In this document: one piece after another, positions 1 through 6,020 of the stretch
Layout of the letters: each line of letters starts with the position of its first letter
Numbering within the stretch: position 1 is the stretch's first letter
Source of the DNA: Nitrospinae bacterium RIFCSPLOWO2_12_39_16
GTDB taxonomy: Bacteria; Nitrospinota; Nitrospinia; UBA9942
Direction of reading: 5' to 3'
DNA: 18,339 nt
NCBI GenBank assembly: GCA_001805005.1
Contig: MHDO01000125.1
Location: forward strand, 1-18,339
The notes under the pieces: model-generated
Databases searched by the model: none
What the model saw: only the letters and a program-made list of their open reading frames with translations
Told to the model about the DNA's origin: nothing
Position numbers and translations under genes: made by a program

Positions 1-1170
1 TACCATCATGGCAAGACCTAATACTATCCCCAGCATATAGTTTCCCTTCCAGTAATATGCAATCAATGCCATTATTACCCCTGTAACGACACCGTTAAGT
101 AACCCTATTGTTATTCCATTTAGAACCGCCCTTTTTGCATTATTAAAAGAGAGTTCGCCAAGTGCAATACCTCTTATAGTCACAGTCAGAGCCTGAGTCC
201 CCGCATTGCCTCCCATACCAGCTACAATAGGCATGAACATCGCCAATATCACCATAGCCTGAAGCGTATCCTGAAATAACCCTACAACAGATGCCGCAAG
301 GATCGCAGTTGCAAGATTTATTACAAGCCACGGCAGCCTCATTCTTACAGACTTTAACGGAGGGTCCATAATCTTTTCATCCTGATATATGCCTGCCATA
401 TGCAGCATGTCCTCAGATGCCTCTTCAACAAGGACATCCACAATATCATCTATCTGTATCCTACCGACTAGTCTGCTGTCATCATCCACTACAGCCAGAG
501 ATACCAAATCATACTTTTTAAATATATTTGCCACTTCTTCCTGATCCTCGTTCACATTCACAGAGATGACATTCCTGTCTATTATGCCAGAGATAGGCAT
601 TTCATGTTTTACAATCAATAATTTCCTCACAGGCAGAATCCCGACCAATCTCCTGTTCTTGTCTACTACAAATACATTAGGGACATCCCCAATATTTTCT
701 GATAATGCCATAAGCTGGATTATTGCATCCTCTATAAGCACCTCCTCGCGGACAGACAGAAGTTCTGTCTGCATAATACCGCCTGCAGTATCCTCAGGAT
801 ATTTTAAAAGTTTCTGAACCTCTGTAGAATCCTCCCAGTGGAGTTTTTCAAGAATATCTTTGGCTTCTTTTTTTGGCAGGTCTGCTATAAGGTCTGCTGC
901 ATCATCAGAGCTCATCTCCTCTACAATATCTGTAAGCTTCTCCTTATTTATATCTTCAAGGATCTGGTCTCTTGAGTGTTCATTTACTTCAACTATGACC
1001 TTGGATGCGATTTTGGTATGAAGGAGATTAAAGAGTTCCTTTTTCTTTTCTTCATCAAGGGTCTCTATGATATCTGCAATATCGGCAGGATGGAGTTCGG
1101 TAATATGCTCTTTAATATACTGCTTTCCATCATCCTCAATTAAATCTGTTACTTTTTTTACATTGTGCAT
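1..1170 (-). CDS. mgtE: Magnesium transporter MgtE, 3' end outside the window
   Basis: Reading the minus strand from an ATG at 1170 gives about 390 open codons running off the left edge. The order fits MgtE, a homodimeric inner-membrane Mg2+ channel gated by its cytoplasmic domains. First comes an N-terminal superhelical domain with ELHPADIADII and SSDDAADLIADLP. A tandem CBS region follows (EDTAGGIMQTELLSVRE, then VVDKNRRLVGILPVRKLL and DDDSRLVGRIQIDDIVD). The membrane part then starts near PPLKSVRMRLPWLVINLATA and contains the family signature MGGNAGTQ. The last transmembrane helices are missing only because the window ends. No Shine-Dalgarno sequence precedes the ATG: the 74-bp spacer to the upstream carboxytransferase gene is a heptamer repeat array. 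An in-frame stop sits five codons before this ATG, so a longer N-terminus is excluded. No Mg2+ riboswitch fits in so short a spacer; co-transcription with the upstream gene is likely. Confidence 0.95.
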   Translation of the reverse strand, partial: MHNVKKVTDLIEDDGKQYIKEHITELHPADIADIIETLDEEKKKELFNLLHTKIASKVIVEVNEHSRDQILEDINKEKLTDIVEEMSSDDAADLIADLPKKEAKDILEKLHWEDSTEVQKLLKYPEDTAGGIMQTELLSVREEVLIEDAIIQLMALSENIGDVPNVFVVDKNRRLVGILPVRKLLIVKHEMPISGIIDRNVISVNVNEDQEEVANIFKKYDLVSLAVVDDDSRLVGRIQIDDIVDVLVEEASEDMLHMAGIYQDEKIMDPPLKSVRMRLPWLVINLATAILAASVVGLFQDTLQAMVILAMFMPIVAGMGGNAGTQALTVTIRGIALGELSFNNAKRAVLNGITIGLLNGVVTGVIMALIAYYWKGNYMLGIVLGLAMMV

Positions 1171-1173
1171 AAT

Positions 1174-1243
1174 CAGTGGTCAGCGGTCAGCAGTCAGTGG
1201 TCAGCAAATACTAATCACTACCCACTGTTCACTTATCACTGTC
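1174..1243. repeat. Degenerate heptamer array (10 units) filling a gene spacer
   Basis: Ten consecutive 7-bp units in strict register start at 1174, 1181, 1188, 1195, 1202, 1209, 1216, 1223, 1230 and 1237. Most fit CANTNNT; typical units are CAGTGGT, CAGCGGT, CACTGTT and CACTTAT. The first half is G-rich and the second C-rich, so the two halves can partly fold back on one another. The array starts 3 bp from the mgtE ATG and ends 1 bp from the carboxytransferase stop codon. Confidence 0.9.
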
Positions 1244-1244
1244 T

Positions 1245-3086
1245 TTACAGGGATTCTACAAGGAAGAGTGGCTGTCCGTATTCTACAGGGTCTTTATCAT
1301 TAACAAATATATCTATCATCCTGCATTTTTTATCAGCCTTAATTTCATTCTTTATCTTCATTGCCTCTATAATACCCATGGTCTGATTCTTTTCAACCAT
1401 CACTCCCTTTTCAACAAATGGCATTGACTCGGCAGACAATTTTATACTAAATATCCCAACCATCGGAGAGAGTATCTCTGAATAATCTCCTTCTGCCTTC
1501 TTATTTTCTTTTTCATCTTTAATATTGACAGATACAGCTTCAGGTTTCAGAGCTGTGCTACTATTAATATTTTTGTTATCAGGATTCTGCCTTATTTTTA
1601 TCTTCCTCCCCTCCCTTTCCCATTCAAATTCAGAGACACTGCTTGAAGTTACAATTTTGAAAATAGAGGATAGTTCTCTATATTTATCCTCACTTTTATT
1701 ACTGACTTCCGGCTCCCGACTCCTGGCTCTCAACTTTCCTTTGTCCCTCTTTCTAAAAAATTCCATGGAGACCTCAGGAAAGAGTGCGTATGTTATAACA
1801 TCCTCCTCCTTTTTCATTAAGCCGCTCTCCTTTAACTCCTTCCTGCACTTATCCATTACAGGCTTCAGCAAATCAGCAGGCCTGCACTTTATCGGTTCCT
1901 CATCACCTATTATCATTTTCTTTATTTCATCTTTTATAGGTGCTGGCGACCTTCCATAATATCCCCGGACATAATTTTTAACTTCATTGGGGACAACCTT
2001 ATATCTTTTTCCTGTAATGATATTCATAACTGCCTGTGTCCCTACAATCTGGCTTGTGGGCGTTACAAGGGGGGGCCATCCAAGCTCCTCCCTTACCTTC
2101 GGAATCTCTAAAAGCACATTTTCAAATTTATCCAGTGCATTCTGCTGCTCCAACTGGACTATCAGATTTGATGCCATCCCTCCGGGTATCTGATGCTCTA
2201 TGACAGAGACATCTATCAGTGTCTGCCATTTTCTTTTGGGTGCTCTTTCCGCTGCTATCTTCTCAAAGTATTCCGATATTGTATGGAGTGCCTCCATTTT
2301 CAACCCTGTAGCATATTCTGTATTTCTGAGTATTGCAATAAAGGTCTCTACTGGAGGCTGTGATGTCTGAAGTGCAAGGGGTGCTGCTGCACAATCTATT
2401 ATATCTACACCACCTTCAATCGCCTTCAGATATGTTCCAACTGCCATTCCACTACTGCTGTGACAGTGAATCTGCAAAGGTATTTTAATCTCACTCTTTA
2501 ATGCAGAGACCAGTTCATAGGCTACATAAGGGGTAAGGATTCCAGCCATATCTTTTATATTTAAGCTGTCTATACCTATATCAAGCTGCCTCTTTGCACC
2601 TTCTATATACATATCTATCGTATGAACCGGACTGCGAGTATAGCACACAGTCCCCTGTGCATGGGCACCCTCTTTCTTTATAAACTTTATTGCCTTTTCA
2701 ATATTCCTTACATCATTCAGGGCATCAAATACACGGAAAATATTTATACCACCCTCAGCAGCCTTTACTATAAATGCCTCAAGAAGGTCATCGGGGTAAT
2801 TTTTATAACCTACAATATTCTGCCCCCTTAAGAGCATCTGGAGTGGAGTCTTTCTTATCTTATCCTTAATCTTATACAACCTCTCCCATGGGTCTTCGTT
2901 AAGATATCTCAGAGCAACATCAAATGTAGCACCGCCCCAGACCTCTATAGAGTTATACCCCACTTCATCAATCTTCTCTGCAATGGGAAGTATATCCTCA
3001 ATGTGCATCCTCGTTGCCCAGAGGGATTGATGTGCATCCCTCAAAGTTGTATCAGTAATTCTTATTGGTCTCTTTACCTTTTCCAT
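1245..3086 (-). CDS. Pyruvate/oxaloacetate carboxytransferase alpha subunit with fused biotin carrier (PycB/OadA type)
   Basis: A 613-aa biotin-dependent carboxytransferase that moves CO2 between carboxybiotin and pyruvate/oxaloacetate. The HMG-CoA-lyase-like TIM barrel opens with TDTTLRDAHQSL (residues 11-22). The CO2-carrying lysine lies in NIKDMAG (K178), the metal-binding histidines in HCH (207 and 209), and the conserved PLALQTSQPP is at 236-245. A PYC/OADA domain spans about 300-460. The C-terminal ~145 residues end in a biotinyl domain with EAMK (biotin lysine K577). The segment before it (FEWEREGRKIKIRQ) looks like the N-terminal part of AccB-type carriers, so a whole carrier seems fused. 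An upstream TTG at 3131 keeps the frame open, but ATG 3086 gives the usual N-terminus and is preferred; neither has a clear Shine-Dalgarno. No PycA biotin carboxylase or Na+-pumping OadB/OadG gene is nearby, so pyruvate carboxylase subunit B and decarboxylase alpha subunit cannot be told apart from sequence alone. Confidence 0.93.
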   Translation of the reverse strand: MEKVKRPIRITDTTLRDAHQSLWATRMHIEDILPIAEKIDEVGYNSIEVWGGATFDVALRYLNEDPWERLYKIKDKIRKTPLQMLLRGQNIVGYKNYPDDLLEAFIVKAAEGGINIFRVFDALNDVRNIEKAIKFIKKEGAHAQGTVCYTRSPVHTIDMYIEGAKRQLDIGIDSLNIKDMAGILTPYVAYELVSALKSEIKIPLQIHCHSSSGMAVGTYLKAIEGGVDIIDCAAAPLALQTSQPPVETFIAILRNTEYATGLKMEALHTISEYFEKIAAERAPKRKWQTLIDVSVIEHQIPGGMASNLIVQLEQQNALDKFENVLLEIPKVREELGWPPLVTPTSQIVGTQAVMNIITGKRYKVVPNEVKNYVRGYYGRSPAPIKDEIKKMIIGDEEPIKCRPADLLKPVMDKCRKELKESGLMKKEEDVITYALFPEVSMEFFRKRDKGKLRARSREPEVSNKSEDKYRELSSIFKIVTSSSVSEFEWEREGRKIKIRQNPDNKNINSSTALKPEAVSVNIKDEKENKKAEGDYSEILSPMVGIFSIKLSAESMPFVEKGVMVEKNQTMGIIEAMKIKNEIKADKKCRMIDIFVNDKDPVEYGQPLFLVESL

Positions 3087-3093
3087 AAAAATA

Positions 3094-3182
3094 TAGCCAC
3101 AGACTTTCACTGACTTATTAATAACATTCAAACAGTTTAAACGGCATAAACGGTTTAAAAAGTCCGTGTATGTCTGTGGCTA
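3094..3182. repeat. Long imperfect inverted repeat upstream of the carboxytransferase gene
   Basis: Arms 3094-3115 and 3161-3182 are inverted copies matching at 19 of 22 positions (core TAGCCACAGAC / GTCTGTGGCTA). The 45-bp centre is A+T-rich and has internal symmetry around GTTTAAAC. The element fills nearly all of the spacer between the BCAM0308-type gene and the carboxytransferase gene, and its downstream arm ends 7 nt before the latter's ATG, where a ribosome binding site would be expected. Confidence 0.85.
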
Positions 3183-3196
3183 ATCATCTATCTTTG

Positions 3197-3709
3197 TTAT
3201 CTGCTCCAGTTCACCCTTACAAACTTATCATCTTCTGACCATTTATACTCTAACTCACCTGAATATGCCTTGTAAACAGACTTTCCAATCTTTTGAGCCA
3301 GCTTCTCATTGGTTGTCTGAATCTCTATTCTGCCTTTAATCTTATTAATGCTCATAATCCTCTCCAGCGGATTATCCCTGAGGCTCCTTTCACCTTCATT
3401 CCTCACAAGATTTAAAATCTCATCCTCATGACTCTTTAGAAAATCACCTCCCAAAGTAACAATACCGCCTGGAAAATTATCCCTGATTTTTAAACATGCA
3501 GGACATATAACTATGTTGACAGTTTTTTTCTTAATGCTACTCTTATATAACTCCTCATCAATGAACCACTTTTTTTCCCTGTAAGTTGCATGACAACTTT
3601 TACAGATTGATAATTCATGCTTGCTGCCTCTGGGCATATAAGGGTCATTCACCTTTACAAAATGTTTTAATTTGTCACCTTTAAGATACTGAATATCCTT
3701 TTTCTTCAT
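3197..3709 (-). CDS. BCAM0308-type zinc-ribbon protein
   Basis: A 170-aa soluble protein. Two CxxC knuckles, C36-C39 (ICKSCHATY) and C69-C72 (ICPACLKIRD), are spaced like a single treble-clef zinc site. The conserved FPGGIVTLGGDFL follows at 79-91, and then an alpha/beta C-terminal half (GRIEIQTTNEKLAQKIGKS) that resembles a small RNA-binding-like fold. This layout matches the family annotated as BCAM0308, whose biochemical role is unknown to me; related zinc ribbons occur in NMD3-like ribosome-associated proteins, so a translation or RNA link is only a guess. The start is well supported by AAAGGGGGT a few bases before the ATG. The gene lies between two foldback spacers in a co-directional run and could be read through from the upstream 54-aa gene. 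Confidence 0.8.
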   Translation of the reverse strand: MKKKDIQYLKGDKLKHFVKVNDPYMPRGSKHELSICKSCHATYREKKWFIDEELYKSSIKKKTVNIVICPACLKIRDNFPGGIVTLGGDFLKSHEDEILNLVRNEGERSLRDNPLERIMSINKIKGRIEIQTTNEKLAQKIGKSVYKAYSGELEYKWSEDDKFVRVNWSR

Positions 3710-3725
3710 TCAACCCCCTTTAAAA

Positions 3726-3804
3726 GTTAGGGAGTTTAGGAGTAAAGGAGTTAAGGAGTTGAAGAATTTAACTCCCTAACTCTATAACTCTTTCACTCCT
3801 TAAC
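3726..3804. repeat. Two opposed octamer arrays forming a foldback
   Basis: Five 8-bp units in register (starts 3726, 3734, 3742, 3750, 3758; consensus GTTAAGGA) are followed, after ATTT at 3766-3769, by four units of the complementary type (starts 3770, 3778, 3786, 3794; consensus AACTCCTT) and a partial unit AAC. The halves can pair along most of about 36 bp. The element occupies the spacer between the BCAM0308-type gene and the 54-aa gene and includes the latter's stop codon. It might act as a transcript-end hairpin. Confidence 0.88.
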
Positions 3805-3964
3805 TTTTTTTCTTCGGCACCTGATGCTTTGTTTTTTTAGAGCCGTGATAAAATCTCTCTTTCAATATCTCCTTATCCCTCTTTGTATCCTTGTTTTTAT
3901 ATGATTTTAATACATCCCCTTCAATTACTTCATCATCTTTAACGGCATTACTTTTTTCATCCAT
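3800..3964 (-). CDS. Small basic hypothetical protein, 54 aa
   Basis: I do not recognise this protein. It is lysine-rich with many acidic residues in its first third, has no cysteines, no membrane segment and no signal peptide. It starts MDEKSNAVKDDEVIEGDVL and ends in a basic tail KHQVPKKKS. The case that it is real rests on translation signals: AAAGGAGG lies six bases before the ATG at 3964, one of the best ribosome binding sites in the window. An in-frame ATG two codons earlier abuts that site directly and is unlikely to be used. Its stop codon lies inside the octamer foldback. A nucleic-acid or ribosome-associated role would suit the composition but is inference. Confidence 0.6.
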   Translation of the reverse strand: MDEKSNAVKDDEVIEGDVLKSYKNKDTKRDKEILKERFYHGSKKTKHQVPKKKS

Positions 3965-3978
3965 AGGCATCCTCCTTT

Positions 3979-4058
3979 ACCCGGTTAGAAGTTATACTAA
4001 CTGAAAAGTAGTGAAATAATCAACCGTTAGATAATTTCATGAGAACTTCTAACGGGGT
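3979..4058. repeat. Inverted repeat with 15-bp arms between the methyltransferase and the 54-aa gene
   Basis: Arms 3979-3993 and 4044-4058 are inverted copies matching at 14 of 15 positions (core GTTAGAAGTT / AACTTCTAAC). The 50-bp centre carries a further partial copy (CCGTTAG at 4024-4030) and a small palindrome AGTTATACTAACT. One arm abuts the methyltransferase stop codon; the other lies just before the ribosome binding site of the 54-aa gene. The form suggests a miniature non-coding foldback element or a strong intercistronic hairpin. Confidence 0.85.
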
Positions 4059-4766
4059 TTACTTTGAAAATATAATAAAATATTGATACGGCAGGAAAAA
4101 ATACTCAGCCTCAGCCTTAAAACCTGCACTCAAAATCTCTTTCACTGTCCTTTCCTTCGGTATTCTCATACTCAGCGGCGGACCCACTGGAGTATTCACT
4201 GCATGAAAATCCACTATAACAAGTCTTCCATCTTTTTTCAAAACATCTTTTAATATTTTTAAATAACCATCCCTCTTTTCAATATGATGATATGTATCGC
4301 ATATAAAAATCAGGTCAACAGAAGATTTTGGCAAAAGGGGGTCGTCAGGTTTTGCCAAAATATAATTCATATTATTCAGCCCCTCCTTCTGTGCCCTCTT
4401 CTCTATGTATTCTATCATACCTTTTTCAATATCCACGGCATAGACCTTTCCATTCTCGCCAATCCTCTTTGAAAGTATCACTGTAAAATAACCCGACCCT
4501 GCCCCTATATCCGCCACTGTATCTCCATTTTTAATTGCAAGATAGTCAACAACCTTATCAGGCTTCTGCCACTCAACCCTGTCAGGGCTTTCCATCCTCT
4601 GTATATATTCATCTATTGATTTAAACGGAGAGTGGCTATGATGTCTCTCTTCAGCAGAGGCATTGATATGATAAACAGATAATAAACTCAGAGACAAAAG
4701 AAAAAATACGAGGACTTCTTTAGTGTTGACCTTTGATTTTTGATTTTTGTTTTTTTTATCAGACAT
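4059..4766 (-). CDS. Exported class I SAM-dependent methyltransferase-like protein
   Basis: A 235-aa protein with a basic N-terminus, a hydrophobic segment (residues 18-33, VLVFFLLSLSLLSVYH) and a plausible signal peptidase site after NASA (about residue 38). A Rossmann methyltransferase core follows: VADIGAGSGYF (84-94, motif I), YAVDIEKGM (motif II), DLIFICDTYHHIE (about 151-163, motif IV region) and GRLVIVDFHAV (post-IV). A histidine-rich stretch HHSHS sits just after the signal. The family includes many predicted periplasmic methyltransferase-fold proteins. SAM is not known to be available in the periplasm, so the protein may be membrane-anchored with a different ligand, or use an export step I cannot see. 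The start is supported by AAGGGAG eight bases before the ATG and a promoter at 4839-4868. Confidence 0.85.
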   Translation of the reverse strand: MSDKKNKNQKSKVNTKEVLVFFLLSLSLLSVYHINASAEERHHSHSPFKSIDEYIQRMESPDRVEWQKPDKVVDYLAIKNGDTVADIGAGSGYFTVILSKRIGENGKVYAVDIEKGMIEYIEKRAQKEGLNNMNYILAKPDDPLLPKSSVDLIFICDTYHHIEKRDGYLKILKDVLKKDGRLVIVDFHAVNTPVGPPLSMRIPKERTVKEILSAGFKAEAEYFFLPYQYFIIFSK

Positions 4767-4838
4767 TTCACATACTCCCTTTTAATTCTTCAATCATTTC
4801 TTTGTCATCCAATGTTTTTATTTTTCACTCTCTTAAAT

Positions 4839-4868
4839 ATAATAGTTTTTAAAGATGAGAAATGTCAA
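4839..4868 (-). promoter_or_regulatory. Sigma70-type promoter for the exported methyltransferase gene
   Basis: On the minus strand TTGACA (4868-4863), an 18-nt spacer and TATTAT (4844-4839) lie about 70 nt before the methyltransferase start. The -35 box is one half of a palindrome shared with the divergent + strand promoter. Confidence 0.7.
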
Positions 4869-4888
4869 GGAAAAACCCCTTACTTTTC

Positions 4889-4916
4889 TTGACAATGCTG
4901 CACTTTTTCATATAAT
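4889..4916 (+). promoter_or_regulatory. Consensus sigma70 promoter facing the DnaA-like gene
   Basis: TTGACA (4889-4894), a 16-nt spacer and TATAAT (4911-4916) match both consensus boxes perfectly. The next coding start on this strand is 5262, so the transcript would have a leader of about 340 nt. No convincing open frame starts in that leader. Confidence 0.75.
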
Positions 4917-4922
4917 CTCTTT

Positions 4923-4975
4923 AAGAGAGGTTGATTATAGAAATTATTATTTGAATCCATATAATCTTCCCTCTT
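4923..4975 (+). other. Predicted hairpin at the 5' end of the + strand leader
   Basis: GATTATA (4933-4939) pairs perfectly with TATAATC (4960-4966), and AAGAG (4923-4927) pairs with CTCTT (4971-4975) across a small asymmetric internal loop. The hairpin starts right where the 4889-4916 promoter would begin transcription. It may protect the transcript or be part of a small RNA; no known RNA family is recognised. Confidence 0.45.
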
Positions 4976-5261
4976 ACCATTTAACAAAATTTGTTAATAA
5001 CCTGTGGAAAACTTGAAAAAATATTCCATTTTTGCCCTAAAAATCAGGGTTTCAGACAAATTGATTAATTTTTATGCAAATTAGCATCGCCTTATATTTC
5101 AATATGTTGCAAGATTGCTATGTTTTTTAATGGGTTAACATTCCGTTAAGATGATTTCATAGAACAGTTATCCACATTAAAATAAAATTAAACCTCTATT
5201 CGGGGGCAATAACCTCTTGTAAAATCAAACGAATCGTAATTAAATATTTTAGTTTTTTAAT
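4976..5261. promoter_or_regulatory. A+T-rich spacer with DnaA-box matches before the DnaA-like gene
   Basis: No gene is seen here. TTATCCACA (5168-5176) matches the DnaA box consensus exactly, and TGTGGAAAA (5003-5011) is an inverted TTTTCCACA that also fits TTWTNCACA. TTATTAACA (inverted, 4992-5000) and TTATGCAAA (near 5072) are one base off. The region also has a small CCCT/AGGG hairpin at about 5035-5049. It could be a DnaA-responsive control region for the downstream gene or part of a replication origin; the sequence does not decide. Confidence 0.45.
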
Positions 5262-6020
5262 ATGAAATTTCAAAATTTATCAAAATATTCTCAGCTAATC
5301 TTTGACTTTCACACAACACCGAAATATTCATTCAATAATTTTGTTGTCTGCGAGGAAAATGAAATAGCCTACAAGGCATCGCTAACTGTCAGCCAGACTC
5401 CTCTTGAAGGAATAAATCCAATATTCATTTGCGGAGAATCAGGGACAGGCAAGACCCATCTCCTGAATGCAATAGGAAATTCTATTAATCAATCCTTTCC
5501 CTCATTGAACCAGCTTTATGTTTCTTCATCTGACATACTTGAACGATATGATAATACCTTCTCCTATGAGGAAATTATTGCAATATCAAGAGAATATAAA
5601 AAGGTTGATATACTGATGATAGATGATATACACTTCATTAATAATATTGAGATAGTGCAGGAACAAGTATTTCATATCTACAATGAATTGGTATCAAAAG
5701 GAAGAAGGATTATTGTAGCCGGCAGAATCTCACCTGACCAGATGACAGGATTAAATAGTTATCTGAAATCACGCCTTTTATCGGGGATGATTGCAGCAAT
5801 AAAATCAAATCATGGAACAATTAAGAAAAGCATATTAAAAAAGATGGCATTGGATGAAAATCTGATAATATCTGACACATCGGCAGATTATATACTCAAT
5901 CATTTCAACCGTGATATAGAAGGGCTGAGTGCAATTATAAAAAAAATAAATAAATACTCTATAAGCAGCAAAAGAAAGGTTACTCCCGAATTAATTAAAG
6001 AGGCTGCAAATATCTTATGA
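5262..6020 (+). CDS. DnaA-like AAA+ ATPase lacking the DNA-binding domain (Hda-like)
   Basis: A 252-aa homologue of DnaA domain III. KYSFNNFVVCEENEIAYKA (21-39) matches the DnaA stretch that opens the AAA+ domain. Walker A is GESGTGKT (58-65) and Walker B is VDILMIDDIHF (115-125). The sensor I region is RIIVAGRISP, the box VII arginine-finger region is LKSRL (R171), and the sensor II region is FNRDIEGLSAII (R217). It ends where DnaA domain IV, the helix-turn-helix that binds DnaA boxes, would begin. QLIFDF (11-16) near the N-terminus resembles a sliding-clamp-binding motif as in Hda, but this is a loose match. Likely role: an initiation regulator of the Hda type or another partner of DnaA. 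No Shine-Dalgarno is visible before the ATG in the T-rich leader. The stop codon overlaps the next gene's start (ATGA). Confidence 0.82.
   Translation: MKFQNLSKYSQLIFDFHTTPKYSFNNFVVCEENEIAYKASLTVSQTPLEGINPIFICGESGTGKTHLLNAIGNSINQSFPSLNQLYVSSSDILERYDNTFSYEEIIAISREYKKVDILMIDDIHFINNIEIVQEQVFHIYNELVSKGRRIIVAGRISPDQMTGLNSYLKSRLLSGMIAAIKSNHGTIKKSILKKMALDENLIISDTSADYILNHFNRDIEGLSAIIKKINKYSISSKRKVTPELIKEAANIL

Noticed and set aside
1174..1243. CRISPR array
   Set aside because: Units are 7 bp, head to tail and without spacers; no cas genes are present.
4917..5261. 6S RNA or another named small RNA in the leader before the DnaA-like gene
   Set aside because: Only one short hairpin could be drawn; no long rod with a central bubble or other known architecture was seen.
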